A DNA stretch of 64,000 bases from Ruminococcaceae bacterium UBA6416. Lineage in GTDB: Bacteria > Bacillota > Clostridia > Oscillospirales > Acutalibacteraceae. Shown piece after piece: positions 1-8,422 of this stretch. Where the stretch lies: contig DJPI01000042.1 of NCBI GenBank assembly GCA_002438505.1, forward strand, positions 1 to 64,000, in the 5' to 3' direction. Within the stretch, counting starts at the first letter, position 1. The number at the start of each line of letters is the position of its first letter. The notes under the pieces were generated by a model, which saw nothing but the letters and a program-made list of their open reading frames with translations, made no database searches and had not been told where the DNA came from. Both the position numbers and the translations under genes were made by a program.

Positions 1-3000
1 ATAACAATCGGCAACAACGTAACGAGCATCGACAGTTCTGCTTTCTCCGGTTGCACCAGCTTGACAAGCATAACTATTCCGGATAGCGTTACAAGTATCG
101 GCGATTGTGCATTCGGAGATTGCACCGGCTTGAAAAAAATCAACTGGAATGCAGAAAATGTCAGTGATTTTGGTTATTATGATAACATCTTTTTTCATGC
201 CGGAACAGCAGAATATGGAATTGATGTTGTTTTTGGAGACAGAGTTAAGCGCATTCCGGCATATGCATTTAGAAATGTTTCAAGTATCAAATCAGTAACA
301 ATCGGCAAAAACGTAACGAGCATTGGCTCTGAAGTATTCAGCGGTTGCACCAACTTAACAAAAATCGACTGGAACGCAGAAAGTGTCAGCGATTATGGCA
401 GTTCTGTCTTTTCAGACGCCGGAACGGCAGGAGACGGAATTAATGTTGTTCTTGGAGATAATGTAAAGAGCATTCCGGCGCATCTGTTTTATGATAATTC
501 AAGTTACTATGTAACGCCCAAAATCAAATCGGTAACAATCGGCAAAAGCGTAACGAGCATCGGTTCTTCTGCATTCTCCGGTTGTACAGGTCTGACAAGC
601 GTAACAATTCCGGACAGCGTAATTAGCATCGGCTATTCTGCATTTTCCGGTTGCACCGGCTTGACAAGTATAACAATTCCGAACAGCGTAACAAGTATTG
701 GCAATTATGCATTCTCCGGTTGCACCGGCTTGACAAGCATAACAATTCCGGACAGCGTAACAAGCATCGGTGATTATGCATTCGATGGTTGCACCGGCTT
801 GACAAAAATCAACTGGAATGCTGAAAATGTCAGCAATTCTACTAATTATCAGTCCTTTTTTTCAAATGCCGGAACGGCAGCTGATGGAATTGACGTTGTT
901 TTTGGCGATAGTGTTAAGAGCATACCGGCATATGCATTTAGAAATGTTTCAAGTATCAAATCGGTAACAATCGGCAACAGCGTAACGAGCATCGGCGATT
1001 CTGCATTCTACGGTTGTACTGGCTTGACAAGCATAACAATCGGCAAAAACGTAACAAAGATTATCAATTCTGCATTCAGCGGTTGCACCGGCTTGACAAG
1101 CATAACAATTCTGGACAGCGTAACAAGCATCGGCTCTGAAGCATTCAACGATTGCACCAGTTTGACGAGCATAACAATCGGCAAAAACGTAACAAAGATT
1201 GGCAATTCTGCATTCAGCGGTTGCACCGGCTTGACAAAAATCAACTGGAACGCTGAAAGTGTTAGTGATTTTGAATATGACAATTACATCTTTTCAAATG
1301 CGGGAACAGCAGGTGACGGAATTGACGTTGTTTTTGGCGACAATGTAAAGAGCGTTCCGGCGCATCTGTTTTATGATGATTCAAGTAACTATGTAGCGCC
1401 CAAAATTAAATCGGTAACAATCGGAAACAGCGTAACAAGCATCGGTATTTCTGCTTTTGACGGTACTGCATGGTACAATGCTCAACCTTTCGGTGATGTT
1501 TATGCCGGAAAAGTTTATTATAAGTATAAAGGCACAATGCTTGAAAACACAAGTGTTTCAATAAAAGACGGAACAAAAGGAATTGCCGGCGGTGCATTCA
1601 ACGGTTGCAACGGGTTGGTTGATATTACAATTCCGAACAGTGTTACTAATATTGGCGATTGGGCGTTTCGTGACTGCGATGGATTGACTGATGTAACTAT
1701 TCCCGGAAGTGTAAAGATTATTGGAGTCGGTGCATTAAATAATTCTGGCTTGAAAGATGTTAAACTTGAAAAAGGTGTTGAAGTCATTAGAGACCGCACA
1801 TTTTCCGAGTGCTATTATTTAACCGATATTAATATTCCTGGAAGTGTTACAAGTATTGGTGATTTTGCATTCAGTCATTGTGACAATCTGACAAGCATAC
1901 ACATTCCCGGAAGTGTAAAATATATCGGTAAAGGTGCATTTGGTGGTAGATACGAGTACGATAGCTGTGGATCTTTGGAATTGATTATACTTGACGAGGG
2001 TATTGAAACCATTGGTTACCGTGCATTTGCAAATACTGCAATTAAACAAATAATAATTCCGGACAGCGTTACAAGCCTTAAAAGCGGTGCGTTTTACTCA
2101 TGTTCCTCGTTGACAACTGTAACTATTGGAAGTGGTGTTGAAGCAATCTCAGGCTTGTACGATAACGAAGATGGCTATTTTTACGGCACTTTCCAAAACT
2201 GCCCCAATCTCACAACAATAAAAATTAAAAGAGGACTTAAAACAATCGAAGAAAATGCATTCAAGGGTATCAAGGCCATTCCCGACATCTTCTTTGAGGG
2301 CAGTGAGGAAGAATGGAAAGAAATTTCCATTGACCAGTCGAACGACATGATTCTTCGTGCAAATATGCATTATAACGCTGACCTTTCGCATGAGCATTCC
2401 TACACCGAAACGGTCAAAGAAGCAACCTGCACCGAAGACGGTCTAAAAACTTTCACCTGCTTCTGCGGAAGAAGCTATACCGAAAAAATTCCCGCACCGG
2501 GTCATCGGTTTGAAACCGTTGTTGTTGAGCCGACATGCATCTCAATCGGCTATGAAACAAGCACCTGCAAAAACTGCGGTTTGAGCTATTTTATCCGCCC
2601 GATTCCCGCAACGGGTCACCATGATTATGACGGTGACGGCTGGTGCGATGCCTGCTTAAGAAAAATGAGCGAGGCGGAAGACCCGGACAAACGGGTTGCC
2701 GCAGACGAAAAAACCGGCGTAACCGTTGAGTATCTGCTCGGAACTTTCGGCGGAAACGTAACCATCACTGCCGAAACTGTGACTGAAGGAAAAATTTTTG
2801 AAATTGTCAACGCCGAAAAGGGCAACTTTAAAAAGACGGTTTACAACATCACAACGCTCGTTAATGGAACAACCGCTCAGCCGAACGGAACTGTAGCGGT
2901 AAAAATTCCGCTCCCCGAAGATTACAGCACCGAAAAAACCAATGTGTATTACGTTTCTGAAGACGGCACACTTGAAAAGCTTGATTGCCGTGTTGAAGAC

Positions 3001-3222
3001 GGATTTATCATTTTTGAAACCGATCATTTTAGCTACTACGCAGTAGTTGACGAGACAGAAAGCAATGAACCTGTCAACCCACCGAAACCCGACCCGTCAG
3101 CAAACTGCACCTGTGCCTGCCACAAAACAGGCATTGCAAACTTCTTCTTCAAAATCGGCTTGTTCTTCCAGAAGATCTTTAAGACAAACAGAAGCTGCAA
3201 ATGCGGCGTATCGCATTATTGA
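1..3222 (+). CDS. BspA-like leucine-rich-repeat surface protein, 5'-partial
   Basis: The reading frame is open from the first base of the window, so the start and any signal peptide lie upstream; 1073 residues are visible. The first 770 or so residues are LRR_5 (BspA/Treponema pallidum type) repeats of about 23 residues with the core pattern SITIPDSVTSIGxxAFxGC. They are interrupted four times by a longer module starting INWNAE and ending IPAxxF. Two Cys-pair modules follow (TCTEDGLKTFTCFCG and its relative ending CKNCG, each closed by PAxGH), then a DGDGWCDAC segment, a beta-rich domain of about 110 residues, and a 38-residue tail bounded by CTCACH and CKCGVSHY. Proteins of this family are secreted or surface-exposed and often bind host or matrix molecules. 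No LPXTG motif is present. The function in this strain is inferred only from family. Confidence 0.9.
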   Translation: MTIGNNVTSIDSSAFSGCTSLTSITIPDSVTSIGDCAFGDCTGLKKINWNAENVSDFGYYDNIFFHAGTAEYGIDVVFGDRVKRIPAYAFRNVSSIKSVTIGKNVTSIGSEVFSGCTNLTKIDWNAESVSDYGSSVFSDAGTAGDGINVVLGDNVKSIPAHLFYDNSSYYVTPKIKSVTIGKSVTSIGSSAFSGCTGLTSVTIPDSVISIGYSAFSGCTGLTSITIPNSVTSIGNYAFSGCTGLTSITIPDSVTSIGDYAFDGCTGLTKINWNAENVSNSTNYQSFFSNAGTAADGIDVVFGDSVKSIPAYAFRNVSSIKSVTIGNSVTSIGDSAFYGCTGLTSITIGKNVTKIINSAFSGCTGLTSITILDSVTSIGSEAFNDCTSLTSITIGKNVTKIGNSAFSGCTGLTKINWNAESVSDFEYDNYIFSNAGTAGDGIDVVFGDNVKSVPAHLFYDDSSNYVAPKIKSVTIGNSVTSIGISAFDGTAWYNAQPFGDVYAGKVYYKYKGTMLENTSVSIKDGTKGIAGGAFNGCNGLVDITIPNSVTNIGDWAFRDCDGLTDVTIPGSVKIIGVGALNNSGLKDVKLEKGVEVIRDRTFSECYYLTDINIPGSVTSIGDFAFSHCDNLTSIHIPGSVKYIGKGAFGGRYEYDSCGSLELIILDEGIETIGYRAFANTAIKQIIIPDSVTSLKSGAFYSCSSLTTVTIGSGVEAISGLYDNEDGYFYGTFQNCPNLTTIKIKRGLKTIEENAFKGIKAIPDIFFEGSEEEWKEISIDQSNDMILRANMHYNADLSHEHSYTETVKEATCTEDGLKTFTCFCGRSYTEKIPAPGHRFETVVVEPTCISIGYETSTCKNCGLSYFIRPIPATGHHDYDGDGWCDACLRKMSEAEDPDKRVAADEKTGVTVEYLLGTFGGNVTITAETVTEGKIFEIVNAEKGNFKKTVYNITTLVNGTTAQPNGTVAVKIPLPEDYSTEKTNVYYVSEDGTLEKLDCRVEDGFIIFETDHFSYYAVVDETESNEPVNPPKPDPSANCTCACHKTGIANFFFKIGLFFQKIFKTNRSCKCGVSHY
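131..1420 (+). repeat. Four-copy long module inside the LRR gene
   Basis: Besides the 69-base LRR unit, four longer units start near 131, 358, 797 and 1228. Each encodes K-I-N/D-WNAE, a variable acidic-aromatic stretch, AGTA..GI, VVFGD.VK and IPA..F, then returns to KSVTIG. The DNA of the copies is very similar, so unequal recombination between them is plausible. Confidence 0.8.
2386..2670 (+). repeat. Two tandem Cys-pair modules in the LRR protein
   Basis: Two adjacent segments of about 38 residues share the order TC, a Gly-containing turn, TC plus C-x-C-G or C-x-x-C-G, an aromatic residue, IPA and GH. A shortened third unit (DGDGWCDAC) ends the block. The paired Cys suggest a metal-binding or disulphide-linked stalk module, seen in many Clostridia surface proteins. 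Confidence 0.6.
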
Positions 3223-3316
3223 TCGACTCATAATGTCAAAACCATGACAGTGACATTAACCACTTAACTGTTTTTACCTGACGTTATAGTTTCTTTAAGA
3301 TGTAAAAATTATCCCC

Positions 3317-3353
3317 ATACCTTGCGGTGATTCGTCGCCGCAGGGTATTTTTC
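3317..3353 (+). terminator. Rho-independent terminator of the LRR gene
   Basis: An 11-base stem (3317-3327 with 3338-3348, one G-U pair) with a 10-base loop runs into TTTTTC. It lies about 95 bases after the stop codon of the LRR gene. Confidence 0.8.
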
Positions 3354-3416
3354 AATTTATGCTTTGAACGAAGTAGAGTTATATCTCAAAGTAGGTATAA
3401 TTAGATTGAACTTGAT

Positions 3417-3441
3417 GTTTTTACTGATTTCAAGTAAAAAC
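3417..3441. promoter_or_regulatory. Perfect inverted repeat upstream of the ATPase promoter
   Basis: GTTTTTACT (3417-3425) and AGTAAAAAC (3433-3441) are exact inverted copies separated by seven bases. The repeat ends two bases before the predicted -35 box at 3444, a usual place for an operator. No regulator is known. Confidence 0.4.
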
Positions 3442-3443
3442 TC

Positions 3444-3472
3444 TTGATTGTTCAGAAGTTTTTGGTTATACT
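3444..3472 (+). promoter_or_regulatory. Sigma-A-type promoter for the AAA/DUF4143 gene
   Basis: TTGATT at 3444-3449 and TATACT at 3467-3472 are separated by 17 bases. The start codon is at 3494, preceded by a strong ribosome-binding site AAAGGAGG. Confidence 0.6.
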
Positions 3473-3493
3473 AATGATAAAGGAGGCCGTAAT

Positions 3494-4693
3494 ATGATTG
3501 TTAGACCATATTATTTGAATTTGCTAAAGACATATCGTGATGTTCCGCTAGTTAAGATACTTGCAGGCATACGCCGTTGCGGCAAATCTACGATTTTGGA
3601 AATGCTCAAGGAAGATTTGATAAAAAGCGGCATATCGGCCGATCATATAATCAGTATGCGTTATACTTCTGAGGATTTTGATGACGGTATGACGGATAAG
3701 GATATGTATAACGGCATCAAAAATAAGATGACTGATGGTGGGCGATATTATCTTTTGCTCGATGAAGTTCAGGAAATAAACGGTTGGGAAAAAGCGGTTA
3801 ACAGTCTGCTTGAAAATACCGATACTGATATCTATGTAACCGGTTCAAATTCAAAGTTGATGTCAAGTGAAATCTCAACGTATCTTACGGGACGCTATAT
3901 TTCTATACCTGTGTTCACTCTTTCATTTGCTGAATTCATTGAGTTTAAAAAGGAAAGCGGACGCACACCAAAAGATCTATTAAACGAGTATATTCGTATG
4001 GGTGGTTTTCCGATTGTGGCGCTTGGTGATTTTGATGAGCGCTCAGTATATCAGATTGCCGAAGGAATTTACAATTCCGTTGTTACAAACGACATCACAA
4101 GACGGCACAATATAACGAACTTTGATTTGTTTAATCGTGTAGTGAAGTACATTGTCGAAAATGTAGGCAAAACTTTTTCCGCTAATGCAATAGTTAAGTT
4201 CCTTAAAAGCGAAGGTCGCTCTCTTTCGGTGGAAACGGTATATAACTATTTGGAATGGCTTGAAAAGGCGTTTGTGATTTATCGTTGTCAACGATATGAT
4301 TTGCAGGGTAAGTCTGTTCTAAAAACACAAGAAAAGTTTTATCTCGCCGATGCCTCCCTAAAATACTGCATAATGGGTTTCAATCCTAAATCCGTTGCGG
4401 CTATGCTTGAAAATATCGTATACTTTGAGCTTCGCAGAAAAGGCTATGATGTCTACATCGGAAAGAAAGATACAAAAGAAATTGATTTTGTGGCCGTACG
4501 CCGAGACGAGCGAATTTATGTTCAGGTCTGCCGCAATCTGCCTGAAGAATCCGATAGAGAGGTTGCAAACCTGCTTGAAATTAAAGATCATTATCCCAAA
4601 TATATTGTTACGCTTGACGAACTCGCAGGTGGTAATGTAAACGGTGTTAAAATTACGCATTTGGCTGATTTTTTATTGTCTGAATGGTACTGA
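3494..4693 (+). CDS. ATP-binding protein, AAA_14 plus DUF4143
   Basis: A 399-residue protein of the widespread AAA_14/DUF4143 family. The P-loop is AGIRRCGKST (about residues 25-34). The Walker B region is LLLDEVQE (about 94-101), and the sensor segment is VTGSNSKL. The C-terminal half (from about residue 200) is the DUF4143 part; the segment KEIDFVAVRRDERIYVQV resembles the D...ExK core of PD-(D/E)XK nucleases, with Q-V where E-x-K is normal, so nuclease activity is doubtful. The biological role of the family is not established. It has its own promoter and an excellent ribosome-binding site, and no partner gene; the next gene (tetR) is convergent. These genes are often sporadically distributed, which may point to horizontal acquisition, but nothing here proves it. 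Confidence 0.88.
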   Translation: MIVRPYYLNLLKTYRDVPLVKILAGIRRCGKSTILEMLKEDLIKSGISADHIISMRYTSEDFDDGMTDKDMYNGIKNKMTDGGRYYLLLDEVQEINGWEKAVNSLLENTDTDIYVTGSNSKLMSSEISTYLTGRYISIPVFTLSFAEFIEFKKESGRTPKDLLNEYIRMGGFPIVALGDFDERSVYQIAEGIYNSVVTNDITRRHNITNFDLFNRVVKYIVENVGKTFSANAIVKFLKSEGRSLSVETVYNYLEWLEKAFVIYRCQRYDLQGKSVLKTQEKFYLADASLKYCIMGFNPKSVAAMLENIVYFELRRKGYDVYIGKKDTKEIDFVAVRRDERIYVQVCRNLPEESDREVANLLEIKDHYPKYIVTLDELAGGNVNGVKITHLADFLLSEWY

Positions 4694-4716
4694 TTTTTGA
4701 CGTGATACTTGAAGAA

Positions 4717-4755
4717 AACCGCTGTCAACATCGATTCATGGTGTTGACAGCGGTT
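4717..4755 (-). terminator. Terminator hairpin between convergent ATPase and tetR
   Basis: A perfect 14-base stem (4717-4730 with 4742-4755) has an 11-base loop. On the minus strand the stem runs into TTTTCTTC, so it best serves the tetR transcript. On the plus strand the following bases are not T-rich. Confidence 0.7.
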
Positions 4756-4859
4756 GTTCTCAGTTAAAATGATATGAAATTATTGCTTTTTCACGCAGAC
4801 TTTAACTGCACTCAGCAATAATTTTATCTCTCATCACGGAAGGTTTTTATCTGCTTGGC

Positions 4860-5426
4860 TTAAACACTCAAGTTCAACAGCGCACTTTGATTAATTGAAA
4901 ACAGGAGATCAACAATAGTGTTTTCGTTAACAGCATATCCGGAGCGTATCCACTGAACGATAATTCCGGTGTTTCCATTGAGGATATATGAAAATATATA
5001 TTGCTCAAGTTCTTTTGGAAGTGTAATTCTGAGGTTATCAATGAACTGAATAATGGATTGCTGTATAAAGCGTGAACGAAACTCCGGATCAGCGCTGTCA
5101 ACAAGCAATATTCGGAAGGGCTTGTCGTTTTCTTTGATGTATTGAAGGAATGACAAAATATACCTGTGTGCACCTGCATCGTTTTCCGCGCCGATTTTTT
5201 TGAGATGCTCTTCGGTTGCTTCAAGAAGGTCATTTTCAATTTCAAAAAGCAAATCTTTTGGCTCATTGTAGTGCGCATAAAAGGTTGAACGATTAAGTTC
5301 CGCTCTGTTGCAAAGCTCTCTTACGGAGATTTTGTTGACGGAGTTTTTTTCTTGCAAAAGATCCATAAGAGCATTTTTTAAAAGCATTTTTGAAAGGCGA
5401 GTTCTTTGATTGTTTTTTATGTTCAT
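4860..5426 (-). CDS. TetR/AcrR-type transcriptional regulator
   Basis: This is a 188-residue protein with an N-terminal TetR helix-turn-helix: helix 2-3 region VNKISVRELCNRAELNRST followed by FYAHYNEPKDLLF, the typical FY.HF.sKe.L signature. The C-terminal half is a ligand-binding and dimerisation domain without a recognised ligand family. It is transcribed divergently from the rhamnose operon with 179 bases between the two genes, so it is the obvious candidate regulator of that operon. Known rhamnose regulators are mostly AraC, DeoR or LacI types, so a TetR protein here is unusual. Direct regulation and the effector are inference. Confidence 0.85.
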   Translation of the reverse strand: MNIKNNQRTRLSKMLLKNALMDLLQEKNSVNKISVRELCNRAELNRSTFYAHYNEPKDLLFEIENDLLEATEEHLKKIGAENDAGAHRYILSFLQYIKENDKPFRILLVDSADPEFRSRFIQQSIIQFIDNLRITLPKELEQYIFSYILNGNTGIIVQWIRSGYAVNENTIVDLLFSINQSALLNLSV

Positions 5427-5437
5427 ATTATTCCACC

Positions 5438-5522
5438 ACTTTTGTTATTTATGTTGCTTTCATGACTTTTATTACGCAAACTGATGATTGATAAACCGAC
5501 AACTTGTTGCTATAATAAAAGT
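5438..5522. promoter_or_regulatory. Three copies of a TAAYAAAAGT motif in the tetR-rhamnose intergenic region
   Basis: TAATAAAAGT occurs on the plus strand at 5513-5522, overlapping the -10 box of the operon. On the minus strand it occurs at 5465-5474 (exact) and at 5438-5447 (TAACAAAAGT), the last just ahead of tetR. The arrangement fits operator sites for the adjacent regulator, but AT-rich 10-mers can also recur by chance. Confidence 0.4.
5488..5516 (+). promoter_or_regulatory. Promoter of the rhamnose operon
   Basis: TTGATA at 5488-5493 and TATAAT at 5511-5516 are separated by 17 bases. The spacer contains the short palindrome CAACTTGTTG (5500-5509). Such a strong core promoter suggests control by repression rather than activation, which suits a TetR protein. 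Confidence 0.7.
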
Positions 5523-5605
5523 GTAAATGAAAACCGTCCGATTGTCAAGTCCAATTTTAAAATCCTGCTTTTTGGAATACAACCGGCAAAAGGAGAAACT
5601 GCAAG

Positions 5606-7060
5606 ATGGAAAAAATAAGGCTGTTTGAAAAAAAAGCGTTTCAGTCAAAAATCAAAACGCAGGACGTTAAAGCAAAAGAAAAATGGCTCGGCTATCTTCT
5701 CGGACCTGCCGGTGCGCTGCTTCTTAATGCGGTCTTGGGAACATACCTAAACGTATATTACACCGATGTTCTCAAACTCACAACTGTTTGGGGCGGTGCC
5801 TTCCTTACGATTTTTCCGATTATCTCAAAAATTATCGATGCAGTAACAAATATCATTATGGGCTACATAATCGACAGAACCAAAACAACAGAAGGCAAGG
5901 CAAGGCCGTGGCTGTTGCTTTCCGCTCCGCTTATGACGGTTACGGGGGTGCTTTTGTTTGTTGTTCCGAGCGGCAACGAAACAGTTCAGGTTGTTTGGGT
6001 TATGCTTTCCTATAACCTTTTCTATTCTTTTGCGTATACAATTTTCAACATGAGCCATGGACTTATGGTTCCGCTTTCAACAAGAAACACAGAGCAGCGA
6101 GGCTCACTTTCGGTTTTCAATCAGATTGCGACGATCATGATGAGCGGAATCATCGTTGCCCTCATTTTCCCGATGGTTGTTATGCCGATGCTTGGCGTTG
6201 ATAAATCAAAGTGGATTTTAACCATGAGCATACTTTCGGTGCTTGCTTTGCCGCTTACCATTCTTGAGTACTACTTCACAAAAGAGCGTGTCACGCTTGA
6301 GAAACACGCGCAAACTCAAAAGGACGAAATACCGTTTAAACAGCAACTAATGGCAATCTTTACCGATAAGTATACATTGTCAATATATGGTTACTTTTTG
6401 ATTGTTACTTGCGCCACTTACATTAAAAACATCAGCCTTGTTTATTTCTGCAATTATGTTCTCGGAACATATAATGATGGAAAAACCCAGACATTAATTT
6501 CAGTTATCGGCGGCATTCCGATGGGTATCGGAATTTTTGCGGTTTGGCCGCTTGCGAAAAAATTCGGCAAGAGAAATCTTACTATTGCCGGAGCAATTTT
6601 GGTAGCCATAGGCTCACTGATTTGTTGGCTTTTCCCAACAAACATGGTAATCATGCTGATCGGTCAGTTTATCAAAAACATAGGTGGTCTTCCGGGCTCA
6701 TATGTTTTTATGGCTCTTTTTGCCGATGTTCTTGATCATCTTGAATGGAAAACAGGATTCCGAAGTGATGGCACCGCAATGTCAATTTACAGCATTATTG
6801 CTGTGGCAATGGGAGGTATAAGTACAGGTATTTTTAACGGTTTGCTTTCAAAAGCCGGCTATATTGCTCCTGAGGTTGTTAACGGTGTTACGGTTGCTGC
6901 AGAGCAGTCGCTTGCGGTTAAAAATGTAATTACATTTGGTTTTGTCGGACTTGAAACAATTACAAGTATTGCTGCAGTTGTGTTCCTTATCATCCTTAAT
7001 GTCGAAAAAGATATAGAAAAAAAGCAAGCCGAAATCACATCAAGAAACACAAGCAATTAA
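5606..7060 (+). CDS. GPH-type MFS sugar transporter
   Basis: This 484-residue polytopic membrane protein has about 12 hydrophobic segments. The N-terminal part LLGPAGALLLNAVLGTYLN, with the conserved IISKIIDAVTNIIMGYIIDR motif after helix 2, and RPWLLLSAP before helix 3, identify the glycoside-pentoside-hexuronide:cation symporter (GPH) family. Members take up glycosides, oligosaccharides or pentoses with Na+ or H+. As first gene of the rhamnose operon it should import the rhamnose-containing substrate of the following cytoplasmic glycosidases. The central loop EKHAQTQKDEIPFKQQ is the usual basic/acidic linker. The ribosome-binding site is AAAGGAGAAA, and GH43 follows after nine bases. Substrate is inferred from context only. 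Confidence 0.88.
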   Translation: MEKIRLFEKKAFQSKIKTQDVKAKEKWLGYLLGPAGALLLNAVLGTYLNVYYTDVLKLTTVWGGAFLTIFPIISKIIDAVTNIIMGYIIDRTKTTEGKARPWLLLSAPLMTVTGVLLFVVPSGNETVQVVWVMLSYNLFYSFAYTIFNMSHGLMVPLSTRNTEQRGSLSVFNQIATIMMSGIIVALIFPMVVMPMLGVDKSKWILTMSILSVLALPLTILEYYFTKERVTLEKHAQTQKDEIPFKQQLMAIFTDKYTLSIYGYFLIVTCATYIKNISLVYFCNYVLGTYNDGKTQTLISVIGGIPMGIGIFAVWPLAKKFGKRNLTIAGAILVAIGSLICWLFPTNMVIMLIGQFIKNIGGLPGSYVFMALFADVLDHLEWKTGFRSDGTAMSIYSIIAVAMGGISTGIFNGLLSKAGYIAPEVVNGVTVAAEQSLAVKNVITFGFVGLETITSIAAVVFLIILNVEKDIEKKQAEITSRNTSN

Positions 7061-7069
7061 AGGCAGAAA

Positions 7070-8395
7070 ATGAGTATGGAAATAAGCGATATGAAAGAAT
7101 ATTTTAGTAACGGACACAATCCTGTTTTGCCGGCGGATATTCATATTCCCGATGGAGAGGCGCATATTTTCGGCAACAGATTATATGTATACGGAAGTTT
7201 TGACAAAAGCAAAAAGGAATATTGCAGTGAAGAATATTATGTTGTCTCAACTGCAGATATGCTGACTTGGAAGATCGGGAAGAAATCCTTTGACGGAAAG
7301 AATGTTGAATGGGCGAACAAGAAATTTAAGAAGCAATATTATATTAAGGATATGGGCTTGAAAAACCCAACTCCAATATATGCTAAATTACTCAAAGAGA
7401 TGTTTGTTCCATACAAGATGATTCCAAAACCGCTAAGACCTAATATGATTAATTTTGGTCTTTTTGTTCAAAACCGAAATCTCCTTTTTGCACCGGATTG
7501 TGCATATAAAAACGGAAAGTTTTATCTTTATTTTTGCATGGCAGATTACAGCGAAGGCGTTGCTGTTTCCGATTCACCGGAAGGACCGTTTGAAAATCCG
7601 GTTAGACTTCCGTGCGGCGGAATCGACCCTGCCATCTTCATTGATGATGATGGCTCGGCTTATTATTACTGGGGACAGTTTCGAGCAAATGCCGTGAAGC
7701 TTAATGACGATATGATTTCGTTTGATGAAAGCAATATTTTTGAAAATGTTATCACAGAAGAAAAACATGGTTTTCATGAGGGAAGCTCTATGCGAAAACG
7801 CAAAGGAATATATTACTATGTTTACCCTTGCATATATCGCAACAGCAAGCCGACTTGCCTTGCATATGCAACTTCGTCTTCGCCGATCGGACCTTTCACT
7901 TATCGCGGGATAATAATTGACAACGCAAAGTGTGATCCGGAGAGTTGGAACATTCACGGTAGCATTGAAGAATTCGGCGGTCAGTGGTATGTTTTCTATC
8001 ACCGAAGTTCAAAGAATAGCAGACGATTCCGCAGACTTTGCGTTGAAAAGATTAATTTCAACGATGACGGCACAATCGATGAAGTTAAAATGACCTCTCA
8101 GGGAGCCGGAAAGCCGTTTGAATCCGGCGAGATAATCGAGGGATGGCGTGCATGTGAGGTTGATGGCGGTGCATATATCGACAATACAGAGCTAATAATG
8201 TGTGACAACAGCCAAGCAATTTTTCGATATGTAAAACTTAATGAAAGTTGCAATATCAAAATCATTTCAGAGGGCAAAGGCTCGATTTTGGTGTATGCTG
8301 ACAATGTGCCACTTGAAAAATCCACAGCCGGAGTTCATGAAATTAAACTTCTCTGTAACGGTGAAATTAGAATTAAAGAGATATGTTTCTGCTGA
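7070..8395 (+). CDS. Glycoside hydrolase family 43 protein
   Basis: The 441-residue sequence has GH43 five-blade propeller landmarks. NPVLPADIHIPDGEAHIF at about residue 16 carries the catalytic base Asp. GGIDPAIFIDDDGSAYYYWG at about 180 has the pKa-modulating Asp, and HEGSS at about 237 has the general-acid Glu. Compared with common Clostridia members, an extra block of about 45 residues (about 85-135, rich in Lys, Pro and aromatics) stands before LFAPDCAYKNGKFYLYF. The last 90 residues form a beta-rich module like a carbohydrate-binding domain. No signal peptide is seen, so it acts in the cytoplasm. GH43 enzymes are mostly alpha-L-arabinofuranosidases or beta-xylosidases; beside a rhamnosidase, a side-chain-removing role on pectic oligosaccharides is likely. 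Exact specificity cannot be read from the sequence. Confidence 0.85.
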   Translation: MSMEISDMKEYFSNGHNPVLPADIHIPDGEAHIFGNRLYVYGSFDKSKKEYCSEEYYVVSTADMLTWKIGKKSFDGKNVEWANKKFKKQYYIKDMGLKNPTPIYAKLLKEMFVPYKMIPKPLRPNMINFGLFVQNRNLLFAPDCAYKNGKFYLYFCMADYSEGVAVSDSPEGPFENPVRLPCGGIDPAIFIDDDGSAYYYWGQFRANAVKLNDDMISFDESNIFENVITEEKHGFHEGSSMRKRKGIYYYVYPCIYRNSKPTCLAYATSSSPIGPFTYRGIIIDNAKCDPESWNIHGSIEEFGGQWYVFYHRSSKNSRRFRRLCVEKINFNDDGTIDEVKMTSQGAGKPFESGEIIEGWRACEVDGGAYIDNTELIMCDNSQAIFRYVKLNESCNIKIISEGKGSILVYADNVPLEKSTAGVHEIKLLCNGEIRIKEICFC

Positions 8396-8422
8396 TTTAA
8401 CATAAGAAAAAAAGGTGTCACT

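Noticed and set aside
61..2330. Regularly spaced short repeats that could look like a CRISPR array
   Set aside because: The period is 69 bases, in frame, and encodes LRR_5 repeats; no conserved 25-40 base repeat with unique spacers and no cas genes are present.
623..3027. Several open frames on the minus strand across the LRR gene
   Set aside because: They are shadows created by the repeated coding sequence, without ribosome-binding sites or recognisable products.
3223..3493. Possible riboswitch or small RNA in the gap before the AAA/DUF4143 gene
   Set aside because: Only a terminator, an inverted repeat and a promoter can be recognised; no known riboswitch core was seen.
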